Part shown: positions 1 through 5,619 of the stretch, piece after piece
How positions within the stretch are numbered: the stretch's first letter is position 1
How the letters are laid out: every line of letters starts with the position of its first letter
Source: an uncultured Oscillospiraceae bacterium
GTDB taxonomy: Bacteria > Bacillota_A > Clostridia > Oscillospirales > Oscillospiraceae
Length of the DNA: 5,719 nt
Direction: 5' to 3'
NCBI GenBank assembly: GCA_944387745.1
Contig: CALXGD010000053.1
Location: 1 to 5,719 of the forward strand
Program-made: the position numbers and the translations under genes
Notes under the pieces: model-generated
Seen by the model: the letters and a program-made list of their open reading frames with translations, nothing else
Told to the model about the DNA's origin: nothing
Databases searched by the model: none

Positions 1-581
1 CCGGTGGCCATGACCAGCAGGAGCCGCTGCTGTCCCTGGGCGATAGCGTCCACCGTCCGATTGATGGCGATCCGCTGGTAGTACCGGGGAGGATATGTGT
101 TCTGGCTGGTATAGTAGGGCTGGTCAATGGCGGCTTCCTGCGCGGGGCTGAGGCCGGATTCCTGCTTGAAGCGGGCGGTCAGCTCTGCCTCCGTGGGGAA
201 CTCATCCAGGCCGAATTCCCGCTCTGTGCCGGTGAGAAAATCGTGCTCGGCAAAGCCGTCGCCGTTGGAGCTGAACGCGAAGGGCAGGTCCAGCATTCGG
301 GCGTACTCCATGGCCTGCTGGAGACCATGGGAGACGGTGTGGCTGTTGTCCTTGGCCTCAATCACCGCAATGGGGTTGTTGGCACTGAGGTACAGGAGAT
401 AATCGGCCCGCTTAGGCTTCTCCCGAAAGACCATGTTGCCTTTCAGATTGATCTTGCCGTCGGTGATCTGCGTCTCCATGGTGATTTTGCCCCGGCTCCA
501 CTTGGAGGTCACAGCGGGGGTGATGTACTGGAGTTTGATGTCCTCCTCGGTCATATTCTTTTTCCCAATAATAGGCTGCAC
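1..581 (-). CDS. hsdR: Type I restriction endonuclease subunit R, N-terminal part
   Basis: This is the motor and nuclease subunit of a type I restriction-modification complex, which cuts unmodified DNA after ATP-driven translocation. About 190 residues are present and the gene runs off the left edge. Counting from the internal ATG at 554-552, the start MTEEDIKLQYITPAV matches the family. The PD-(D/E)xK nuclease core is visible: Asp51 in KRADYLLY and Glu66-x-Lys68 in VIEAKD. Then come LQQAMEYARMLDLPFAFSSNGDG, the helix PRYYQRIAINRTVDAI and LLLVMATG, the beginning of Walker A at the window edge. The start is uncertain. GTG at 581-579 sits 8 bases after an AAAGGTGG sequence and adds nine residues, whereas ATG at 554 has no ribosome site but fits the usual family N-terminus. 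No hsdM or hsdS lies upstream; they could lie downstream, outside the window. The family call is very sure, the start moderately so. Confidence 0.92.
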   Translation of the reverse strand, partial: MQPIIGKKNMTEEDIKLQYITPAVTSKWSRGKITMETQITDGKINLKGNMVFREKPKRADYLLYLSANNPIAVIEAKDNSHTVSHGLQQAMEYARMLDLPFAFSSNGDGFAEHDFLTGTEREFGLDEFPTEAELTARFKQESGLSPAQEAAIDQPYYTSQNTYPPRYYQRIAINRTVDAIAQGQQRLLLVMAT

Positions 582-610
582 AATATACACCACCTTTTAT
601 GTCCACTCAG

Positions 611-639
611 CTGACAAGATCTCTGCAATTTTCTATATC
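611..639 (+). promoter_or_regulatory. Possible sigma-A promoter for the small ORF at 692
   Basis: CTGACA at 611-616 and TATATC at 634-639 are separated by 17 bases. The -35 box is one base off consensus and the -10 box two bases off. It points rightward toward the 692-1066 ORF, with a predicted transcript start near 646. The surroundings are AT-rich, where such matches arise by chance, so this is tentative. Confidence 0.25.
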
Positions 640-655
640 AGCTTTATTATGACTC

Positions 656-684
656 AGTATATCATACGGACTAAGCTACCTCAA
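656..684 (-). promoter_or_regulatory. Possible sigma-A promoter for hsdR
   Basis: Read on the minus strand, TTGAGG (684-679) and TATACT (661-656) are 17 bases apart, matching consensus at four and five of six positions. A start near 649 would give an untranslated leader of about 68 bases before the GTG at 581. If real, hsdR has its own promoter rather than depending on an upstream hsdM or hsdS gene. Confidence 0.35.
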
Positions 685-691
685 GGAATTC

Positions 692-1066
692 TTGAAGGCC
701 CAAGCAGAGCCATTGATAGAACCAAAAGTAGTTCTTGGTATTGCAATGGTAAATATTCGAGATCTGAAAATTGACAACGCCTCTTTGGGCAAGCCCTTGC
801 TGCTGCTGGAAGTCCGTCCCTATTCTGACTACAAAGACGGAAAAGCCGTGGGCGGGGTGGTCGGTTACCGTTATGATGCCTGCCTGGAAAAACTGGGCGT
901 GAAGATCGGGGGACCGCAGTTCATGGAGAGCCCAGAGGATGGCATGGTGAAGGTCGAGTTCAGCGGCCTGGAAGTCAGCACCTATCAGAAACGCACCAAA
1001 GATGAATACGGGCCTGTGGTGCTTACTGCCAGAGCGACGGGCATCAAACCGGTCAACGGACCTTAG
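692..1066 (+). CDS. Small protein of unknown function in an accessory patch
   Basis: I do not recognise this 124-residue protein with certainty. It looks real: coding continues for 375 bases with no obvious frameshift and the translation is a balanced, soluble, probably beta-rich protein without signal peptide or membrane segment. Visible blocks are NIRDLKIDNASLGKPLLLLEV (about 21-41, split here only by description), GYRYDACLEKLGVKIGG (58-74), MVKVEFSGLEV (85-95) and a final VVLTARATGIKPV (109-121). By eye this layout recalls small accessory proteins of Firmicute integrative conjugative elements; that is a guess. The start is a TTG four bases after AAGGA; an ATG at 746 would remove 18 residues but lacks a ribosome site. 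It is transcribed away from hsdR and followed by the broken regulator at 1166-1432, which supports a mobile-element remnant rather than a housekeeping gene. Confidence 0.55.
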   Translation: MKAQAEPLIEPKVVLGIAMVNIRDLKIDNASLGKPLLLLEVRPYSDYKDGKAVGGVVGYRYDACLEKLGVKIGGPQFMESPEDGMVKVEFSGLEVSTYQKRTKDEYGPVVLTARATGIKPVNGP

Positions 1067-1516
1067 AAACCAGCTTGACCTGACGCCGGCGAGGGATGGA
1101 AACGGGGGATACCATTGCCTCTCTTGTCTATCGCACATTGAAAGAAGGCTCAGGAGGCTGATCCTATGGCATCAGGTCCGCAGGAAAATCGGTATTCACC
1201 TGGTTCTCGCCCCCTAGTACCTGGACGCCAACATCATTCTCGGACAAATCAAGAACAACATATTGGGTAGATCGAACGGAATGATGGCAAGCCAAGTTTG
1301 GAAACGGTTGTAGATATTGCAAACGTACTAGGTGCAGCAGGGGACAGTATGCTGGCGAATAGCTTCAATAAATATCGAGATAACAAACTTGCGCAAAAAA
1401 TCGAAGTATTTTTGTATCCCATAGATGAATAATGGGAAATAGTTTGTTTTTGGTGCCATTAAGCGGTATCCTTATCACAATAAAAAGCACCTGGATGATA
1501 CAAAATGAAAGTAAAA
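1067..1516. other. Gap without an intact gene, decayed accessory DNA
   Basis: Between the end of the small ORF and the next terminator no intact gene is supported. The stretch holds the broken Xre regulator described separately and a 21-codon ORF from ATG 1096 to the TGA at 1159-1161, which has no convincing ribosome site and is not called. From about 1260 onward the DNA is clearly AT-richer than the flanking genes, which suggests foreign origin. Confidence 0.5.
1166..1432 (+). pseudogene. Broken Xre/HTH_3 family transcriptional regulator
   Basis: The 53 codons from 1271 to the TAA at 1430-1432 read IERNDGKPSLETVVDIANVLG followed by about 30 more residues. This is the usual second half of an HTH_3 (Xre/Cro-like) DNA-binding domain, where the recognition helix ends in an HIGRIERG-like sequence. 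Immediately before it, in the same frame, is QEQHIG and then a TAG at 1268-1270, so the stop replaces a residue that is normally Arg or Lys. The frame is open back to an ATG at 1166 with GGAGG eight bases upstream, giving 34 codons before the stop. That is about the right length for the missing half, but most of it does not look like an HTH, so more damage or a replacement upstream is likely. Such regulators usually control mobile elements or restriction genes. The C-terminal call is fairly sure; the exact left boundary is not. Confidence 0.5.
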
Positions 1517-1553
1517 ACAAAGGCCCTGAACGGCATAGCTTCAGGGCCTTTGT
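1517..1553 (-). terminator. Intrinsic terminator of the AAA ATPase gene
   Basis: A perfect 14-base-pair inverted repeat, ACAAAGGCCCTGAA (1517-1530) with its complement at 1540-1553, encloses a nine-base loop. On the minus strand it is followed by a T run (TTTTTACTTTCATTTT). It lies 11 bases after the stop codon of the minus-strand gene. In the plus direction there is no good T run, so it mainly serves the minus strand. Confidence 0.9.
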
Positions 1554-1563
1554 CATCTTCCAG

Positions 1564-2763
1564 TTAGGTATTCAGGCTCGCGATGAACTGCCGGGCCACC
1601 CGGGGTGTCCGCCCCGCGTGGCGGATCTCCCACTCCATGGCCTTGGCATGGAGCACCTCCCGGTTTATTTCAACCTGATAGAGTCCGGCAAGATGGTCGA
1701 TGAGGGCTAGATAGTCGGTCTTGCTCATGGTCATGTAGGGGATGCGCAGGCCAAAGCGCTCTGCCAGGGCGGTCTTTTCTGAGATGGTCTCGAAGGCGTC
1801 CACCTCGTCCCCCGCCCGGTCGGAGAAGGTCTGTCGTACCAGGTGGCGGCGGTTGGAGGTGGCGTAAATAGCCACATTACTGGGGCGCTTCTCCAGACCG
1901 CCCTCCAAGATTGTTTTCAAGGAGGAGTAGGTCTTGTCGTCCTGGTCGAAGGCTAGGTCATCAATGAACAGAATGAAGCTCTGTCGCCGTCCGGCCAGTG
2001 AGCGGATCAGCCGGGGCATCCCTACCAGGTTCTCCTTCTGAATTTCGATGAGCCGCAGATTCTCCATCCCAGGGAGGTAGAGCATGGATTTCACTGTGGC
2101 AGACTTACCGGTGCCCCCGTCTCCAAAAAGAAGAACGTTGTTGGAGGGCTTGCCCTCCACCAGAAGACGGGTGTTGTCCAGCACTTGCTTCCGCTGCTGG
2201 TCGTAGCCCAGCAGTTCCACTGGATGGGGGCAGTCCGGATCGGCCACCGGGATTAGCTGCCCCTCCTCCCACAGGAAGGCGCGATATTTGGCGTACAGCC
2301 CATCCCCGTGCTCCTGATAGAAGCGGACCAGGGCCTCGGAAGTGAAGGGAGACCCGGGCTCCAGAGCGGGAAGCTGGGAGAGTACAGAGTTGTATTCCGC
2401 ACCCAACAGGGGCGACAAAGCGGCTCGGATATCCTCTGCCGCGATCTGCGGCAGCAGGAGAAGGGTGTCCAGATCCTGCCGGGCCGCCGCTTCCAGCGCG
2501 GTGTCCCTTTTTCCGGCGCTGACAAGGCTGCCAAAGGGGGTCTCTGTATACCGCAGGGCGTCCCACAGCCAACTGCCCAGGCCGGAACGACCTTCTGCCC
2601 GAAGATCATAAAACAGCTGATTGTACGCCTCCAGAGCGGTCTCCCCCTCCTTTTGGGCAATGGCATCCAGTAGACGGAGCACCTCGCTCAGCACGGGGGT
2701 GTCCAACAGCGCGCGATAGGCGGAGAGCCCCCGGAGGGACGCCCGCAGCAGTATAAGGTTCAT
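1564..2763 (-). CDS. AAA family ATPase, DUF815 type
   Basis: This 399-residue cytoplasmic protein is a P-loop ATPase of the DUF815 group, whose cellular role is not established. The first 180 residues are a helical, Leu/Ala-rich domain. The ATPase core follows: LLGYDQQRKQVLDNT (184-198), SNNVLLF leading into Walker A GDGGTGKS (214-221), LIEIQKENL (238-246), Walker B FILFIDDL (263-270), the LKTILEGGLEKRP block (282-294), YATSNRRHL (300-308, sensor-1 region), ISEKTALAERFGL (327-339) and the C-terminal AGRTPRVARQF (383-393), which may supply a sensor-2 arginine. All nucleotide-binding residues appear intact and the length is normal. Start: ATG at 2763-2761 with an AGAAGG ribosome site nine bases upstream. 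It is a single-gene unit with its own promoter (2803-2831) and terminator (1517-1553), divergent from dusB. The family assignment is strong; substrate and function are unknown. Confidence 0.9.
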   Translation of the reverse strand: MNLILLRASLRGLSAYRALLDTPVLSEVLRLLDAIAQKEGETALEAYNQLFYDLRAEGRSGLGSWLWDALRYTETPFGSLVSAGKRDTALEAAARQDLDTLLLLPQIAAEDIRAALSPLLGAEYNSVLSQLPALEPGSPFTSEALVRFYQEHGDGLYAKYRAFLWEEGQLIPVADPDCPHPVELLGYDQQRKQVLDNTRLLVEGKPSNNVLLFGDGGTGKSATVKSMLYLPGMENLRLIEIQKENLVGMPRLIRSLAGRRQSFILFIDDLAFDQDDKTYSSLKTILEGGLEKRPSNVAIYATSNRRHLVRQTFSDRAGDEVDAFETISEKTALAERFGLRIPYMTMSKTDYLALIDHLAGLYQVEINREVLHAKAMEWEIRHAGRTPRVARQFIASLNT

Positions 2764-2802
2764 TTGTCTGTGCCTTCTCTCTATGGTGTGGAATTTTCTC
2801 CA

Positions 2803-2831
2803 ATTTTAATGTCTGGCGCCGCCCTTGTCAA
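2803..2831 (-). promoter_or_regulatory. Sigma-A promoter of the AAA ATPase gene
   Basis: On the minus strand a perfect TTGACA (2831-2826) and TAAAAT (2808-2803) are 17 bases apart. The predicted start near 2796 leaves a leader of about 33 bases. A GGCGCC palindrome lies in the spacer. The -35 box overlaps the -35 box of the opposite promoter by five bases. Confidence 0.75.
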
Positions 2832-2854
2832 TGGGGAGACCGGTGTGGTAAAAT
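2825..2854 (+). promoter_or_regulatory. Sigma-A promoter of dusB
   Basis: TTGTCA (2825-2830) and TAAAAT (2849-2854) are 18 bases apart, and a TG at 2846-2847 gives an extended -10 element. The predicted start near 2861 produces a leader of about 75 bases before the dusB ATG. It shares its -35 region with the divergent ATPase promoter. Confidence 0.6.
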
Positions 2855-2883
2855 AAACATTCCTGAACAGTTAAAAATTCCGG

Positions 2884-2923
2884 AAAGGAGACAGAGCCGG
2901 GACAAGAATTCCCTGGCTCCGTC
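2884..2923 (+). promoter_or_regulatory. dusB leader: Shine-Dalgarno plus hairpin
   Basis: A strong ribosome site AAAGGAG (2884-2890) lies 47 bases before the dusB ATG, too far to act directly, and no start codon follows it at normal spacing. Next comes a hairpin: GACAGAGCCGGGA (2890-2902), loop 2903-2909, and TCCCTGGCTCCGTC (2910-2923). I count 12 pairs, one mismatch (A2893/C2920) and one bulge (T2914). Folding it would bring the ribosome site to about 13 bases from the ATG. The hairpin is seen; its role in translation is inferred. Confidence 0.5.
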
Positions 2924-2937
2924 TGGTCAAAACGATT

Positions 2938-3918
2938 ATGGTATCCATTGGCGAAGTGAAAATTGAGACACCTCTGGCTCTGGCGCCCATGGCTGGGGTA
3001 ACGGACATGGCCTTCCGCACGATCTGCCGGGAGCGGGGGGCAGGGCTGACCTGTACAGAGATGGTCAGCTCCAAGGCCCTGTGCTATCAGGATAAAAAAA
3101 CCATCCCCCTGTTGCAGCTGGGGGATGGGGAGCATCCGGCGGCGGCCCAGATCTTTGGCAGCGATCCGGTGTGTATGCAGGAAGCGGCGGCCATCGCCCG
3201 TGAGGTGTCAGGGGCCGACCTCATTGATATCAATATGGGCTGCCCTGTGCCCAAGGTGGCCAACTCAGGGGACGGCTCCGGCCTGATGCGGAATCCGGAC
3301 AAGGCGGTGAAGGTGCTGGAGGCGGTGGTCCGGGGGGCGGGCTGTCCTGTCACGGTAAAGTTCCGTCTGGGATGGGACAAGGGCTCCATCAACTGCGTGG
3401 AATTTGCCCAGGCTATGGAGCAGGCCGGCGCGGCAGCGGTGACTGTCCACGGCCGCACCAAGGTGCAGATGTACGCCGGACACGCCAACTGGGATTACAT
3501 CCGAGAGGTAAAGAAGGCGGTGAAGATCCCTGTCATTGCCAACGGGGACGTGTTTAAAGCCGAGGACGCCCCCCGAATTTTAAAGTACACTGGGGCGGAC
3601 ATGGCCATGATCGGCCGGGGAGTGTTCGGCAACCCCTGGATCTTCGCACAGTGCAAAGCCGCTCTGGAGGGCAAGGAAATTCCCCCTGTGCCGCCGCTGT
3701 CGGAGCGGTGCGATACCGCCGTGCGGCAGTTTGAGCTGTCCGCTGCCAACAAGGGGGAAAAGATCGCCTGCCTGGAGGCCCGGCGGCACCATGCGTGGTA
3801 TTTAAAGGGTGTGCCTCACGCCGGGTACTACAAGGAACAAATCGTGAGGATCACCACCCTGGAGGACGTGTACCGTGTGACCCGGGGAATCAAGCGGGAC
3901 CTGTGCGGGGCGCCGTAG
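2938..3918 (+). CDS. dusB: tRNA-dihydrouridine synthase, DusB type
   Basis: This flavoenzyme reduces particular uridines of tRNA to dihydrouridine with FMN and NADPH in the cytoplasm. The 326-residue protein has the full length of the family. The N-terminal TIM barrel shows PLALAPMAGVTD (12-23, FMN phosphate and substrate side), IDINMGCPVPKV (96-107) with catalytic Cys102, TVKFRLGW (139-146) with FMN-binding Lys141, VTVHGRT (168-174), VIANGDV (199-205) and MIGRGVFGNPW (224-234). The C-terminal helical tRNA-binding domain includes ARRHHAWYLKG (281-291), typical of the DusB group. The ATG at 2938 gives the expected N-terminus, but it has no ribosome site directly upstream; see the leader hairpin. 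The gene is read from its own promoter, divergent from the ATPase. No clear terminator follows, so transcripts may run into the sigma factor unit. The call to Dus is certain, to the B branch likely. Confidence 0.95.
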   Translation: MVSIGEVKIETPLALAPMAGVTDMAFRTICRERGAGLTCTEMVSSKALCYQDKKTIPLLQLGDGEHPAAAQIFGSDPVCMQEAAAIAREVSGADLIDINMGCPVPKVANSGDGSGLMRNPDKAVKVLEAVVRGAGCPVTVKFRLGWDKGSINCVEFAQAMEQAGAAAVTVHGRTKVQMYAGHANWDYIREVKKAVKIPVIANGDVFKAEDAPRILKYTGADMAMIGRGVFGNPWIFAQCKAALEGKEIPPVPPLSERCDTAVRQFELSAANKGEKIACLEARRHHAWYLKGVPHAGYYKEQIVRITTLEDVYRVTRGIKRDLCGAP

Positions 3919-3956
3919 GGCCGGAGACCACCTCCCCTGTGAAGGAAAAGAGGGCC

Positions 3957-4073
3957 ATGAAGCGGGGGGGGGGGGTCCGTCAACCAGAATATTTTCGTAC
4001 ATCAGAATCCCTCATCACCGCCTGGCGGTGGGGACAGCCTATTTTGAAAGGCTCTGGGGATTGTGTCCCCTGA
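3957..4073 (+). CDS. Possible 38-residue leader ORF with poly-G tract
   Basis: ATG at 3957 is preceded by AAGGAAAAGAGGG, a plausible ribosome site, and opens a 38-codon frame (MKRGGGVRQPEYFRTSES and on) ending at the TGA 4071-4073. Codons three to seven run through 12 consecutive G. The peptide matches nothing I recognise and has no membrane segment or signal peptide. It sits 38 bases after dusB and ends 64 bases before the sigma factor start. It may be a regulatory upstream ORF, or a chance frame in a leader; the coding evidence is weak. Confidence 0.25.
   Translation: MKRGGGVRQPEYFRTSESLITAWRWGQPILKGSGDCVP
3964..3975 (+). repeat. Homopolymer of 12 G
   Basis: Twelve G in a row, the longest homopolymer in the window, placed five codons or fewer from a possible start codon. 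Long G runs are prone to slippage in replication and also to sequencing error. Changing the length alters the frame of the ORF beginning at 3957, as described in the findings. Confidence 0.95.
4016..4030. repeat. Inverted repeat CACCGCC-T-GGCGGTG
   Basis: A perfect seven-base inverted repeat with one central base, in the gap between dusB and the sigma factor gene. It could be a dimeric repressor site or, as RNA, a six-pair hairpin with a three-base loop. There is no T run after it, so it is not an intrinsic terminator. No known operator is recognised. Confidence 0.4.
4030..4070 (+). repeat. Inverted repeat GGGGACA/TGTCCCC with inner stem
   Basis: GGGGACA (4030-4036) is complementary to TGTCCCC (4064-4070). 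Inside, GCCT (4037-4040) can pair with AGGC (4049-4052) across an eight-base loop, leaving an 11-base one-sided bulge. It directly abuts the 4016-4030 repeat, sharing G4030. It is a possible RNA structure in the sigma factor leader; no function is known. Confidence 0.35.
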
Positions 4074-4086
4074 AAGGATGGACTCA

Positions 4087-4102
4087 CGGGCTGTTGAGCC
4101 CG
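4087..4102 (+). repeat. Hairpin CGGGCT-GTTG-AGCCCG before the sigma gene
   Basis: A perfect six-pair stem with a four-base loop lies 36 bases before the sigma factor start codon. It is followed by CTTATACAAAAAC, not a T run, so it is unlikely to terminate transcription in the plus direction. It may shape the leader RNA near the ribosome site at 4124-4130. Confidence 0.4.
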
Positions 4103-4137
4103 CTTATACAAAAACACGCCGGCGGGAGGTGCCGAAT

Positions 4138-4749
4138 GTGACGGAGCAGGAGCTGGTGTCTCTGGCAAAACGTGGGGACACAGACGCCTTTGAACAGCTG
4201 ATACTGAGCAGCCAGGACAGGGTGTACACCCTGTGCCTCCGGATGACTGGAAATCAGGAGGACGCCCTGGACCTAGCTCAGGAGACCTTTCTAAATGCTT
4301 GGCGGGGGCTGCCCGCCTTTCAGGGCAGCAGCAGCTTCTCTACCTGGGTATACCGATTGGCCAGCAATGCCTGCATTGATTTCCTTCGGAAGCGGAAACG
4401 GCGGCAGCAGCAAGAAGTGCCGGCCCCCTGGGAGAACGAGGAGCCATCTGCCCCGGAGCCGGCGGACCCGGGAGCCACTCCGGAGGAGGAGATGGAGCGC
4501 TCAGAGCTGCGTCGGGCGGTGGAGCGGGGGCTGCAGGCGCTGCCAGAGCACCATCGGAAAATTCTCATTATGCGGGAGATCTCCGGGCTGTCCTACCAGG
4601 AGATCAGTGAGGCCCTGGAGCTGGACCTGGGAACCGTGAAGTCCCGCATTGCAAGGGCGCGGTTGGCGCTGAAAAATTTTTTGCTCCAGGATGGGAACTT
4701 TTTTCAAGGGGATCCGTCTAAAACCACAGAGGGAACAAGGGGGAGGTGA
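4138..4749 (+). CDS. ECF-type RNA polymerase sigma factor
   Basis: This 203-residue extracytoplasmic-function sigma factor directs RNA polymerase to a stress or envelope regulon. Region 2 (about 6-87) reads AFEQLILSSQDRVYTLCLRM, then DALDLAQETFLNAW (42-55) and FSTWVYRLASNACIDFLRKRKRR (67-89, in two blocks; -10 binding and strand opening). An acidic, proline-rich linker follows (92-122). Region 4 (about 125-182) contains ALPEHHRKILIMREISGLSY, QEISEALELDLGTVKSRIARAR, the helix-turn-helix for the -35 box. A 20-residue polar tail ends the protein. The start is GTG 4138, seven bases after GGGAGGT. The frame is open further upstream to 4063, but only that start has a ribosome site, and it begins VTEQELVSLAKRGD as relatives do. 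The anti-sigma gene begins six bases after the stop, and its ribosome site overlaps this gene's last codons. I could not find a convincing ECF promoter upstream. Confidence 0.95.
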   Translation: MTEQELVSLAKRGDTDAFEQLILSSQDRVYTLCLRMTGNQEDALDLAQETFLNAWRGLPAFQGSSSFSTWVYRLASNACIDFLRKRKRRQQQEVPAPWENEEPSAPEPADPGATPEEEMERSELRRAVERGLQALPEHHRKILIMREISGLSYQEISEALELDLGTVKSRIARARLALKNFLLQDGNFFQGDPSKTTEGTRGR

Positions 4750-4755
4750 CCTGGT

Positions 4756-5598
4756 ATGTTGTCCTGTGAGAAATGCTTGGAATATTTCAGCCTGTCTTTG
4801 GACGGTGAATTGCCGCCGACGGAGAGACGGGCGATGCAGGAGCATGTAGACGCCTGTCCGGAGTGCCGGGCCACCTGCCAGCAGCTGCTGCAGATGGAGT
4901 ACACACTTCAGGAGATGGAGGAAACTCCGGCGCCTCCGGAGCTGATTCCGCGGGTGATGGAAAAAATCCAAACGGAGAAGGCACGTCCGCCGATCTCCCT
5001 GCGGAGGCGTGTCCTCTGGAGGGGAGTGGCGGGACTGGCCGCCTGTGCTGTGCTGTGTGTGGGCCTCTATTATGGTGGGCACCTGAATGGTGGACAGGAG
5101 GTGCTCTCTGGAACCGCTGCGGTCCGGGAGAATCCGGGGGAGACCTCTCCACAGGTCCGTGTATTTTCGTCCGGACAGGTGGATGAGAGGGAGATAATTG
5201 ACGCACTGCCCGAGCAGGAGGGCGGCGCGCCCAAGAGCGCACAGTATACCGGGCCGGGTGAGCAGGAGCAGACGTACGATTCCGGCGCGGACGCGGGGGA
5301 GCCGAGCGCTCAGACGGAGGATACAGACACACCCAGGGTCAATGCTGTCCTTGCGGCTCCGCCCTGGGGGAACGGGAGCGTGCTGACGCTCCAGACTCTG
5401 CCAGAGGAATTGGCGGAGCTTTTGCCGGATGTAGAGAGCTGGAACCGGGATGGTGGCACCCTTTGGTGTGCGGTGACAGCGGAAAAACTGGCGGATTTGG
5501 TGGAGGCGCTGGCCCAAATCGACGGGGGAGCGGAGCTCCCCAAAACACCCTATGTAGAGCCGTGCGCGGTGATCCTTCTGCCTGGAGAGAGCTCTTAG
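4756..5598 (+). CDS. Zinc-finger membrane anti-sigma factor
   Basis: This 280-residue protein should bind and silence the sigma factor encoded just upstream. The N-terminal cytoplasmic domain (1-55) is a zf-HC2 anti-sigma module: Cys4-x2-Cys7, an amphipathic helix with LDGELPPTERRAMQEH, then His30-x3-Cys34-x2-Cys37. Basic residues SLRRRVLWRG (81-90) precede one membrane segment, about 91-108 (AGLAACAVLCVGLYYGG). The outer part begins with a long Gly/Glu/Pro/Ser-rich, probably disordered stretch (110-200) and ends in a compact region (about 205-280) that I cannot assign. Start: ATG 4756, with GGGAGGTG at 4741-4748 as ribosome site, overlapping the sigma stop codon and implying translational coupling. 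Release of the sigma factor probably requires proteolysis or an outside signal sensed by the outer part; that is inferred from the family. Confidence 0.92.
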   Translation: MLSCEKCLEYFSLSLDGELPPTERRAMQEHVDACPECRATCQQLLQMEYTLQEMEETPAPPELIPRVMEKIQTEKARPPISLRRRVLWRGVAGLAACAVLCVGLYYGGHLNGGQEVLSGTAAVRENPGETSPQVRVFSSGQVDEREIIDALPEQEGGAPKSAQYTGPGEQEQTYDSGADAGEPSAQTEDTDTPRVNAVLAAPPWGNGSVLTLQTLPEELAELLPDVESWNRDGGTLWCAVTAEKLADLVEALAQIDGGAELPKTPYVEPCAVILLPGESS

Positions 5599-5619
5599 TC
5601 GCACAGAATATAGAAAACT

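Noticed and set aside
412..606. A minus-strand open frame of 64 codons and plus-strand frames of 91 to 123 codons over 127-774
   Set aside because: They overlap the hsdR start in other frames. Only the frame ending in LLLVMATG carries the conserved nuclease motif.
1002..1217. A 71-codon plus-strand frame overlapping the end of the small ORF
   Set aside because: No ribosome site, low-complexity Arg-rich translation and overlap with a better frame.
2105..2673. Several long open frames on both strands over the ATPase gene
   Set aside because: They lack recognisable domains and fall opposite or out of frame with the clear Walker A and B protein.
683..2915. CAAGAATTCC with one flanking variation occurs on the minus strand at 683-695 and on the plus strand at 2903-2915
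   Set aside because: A ten-base match between two sites in 5.7 kb is expected many times by chance, and the two places have nothing else in common.
4105..4110. TATACA as a -10 box for the sigma factor gene
   Set aside because: No acceptable -35 box lies 16 to 18 bases upstream, and no ECF-type promoter pair was recognised.
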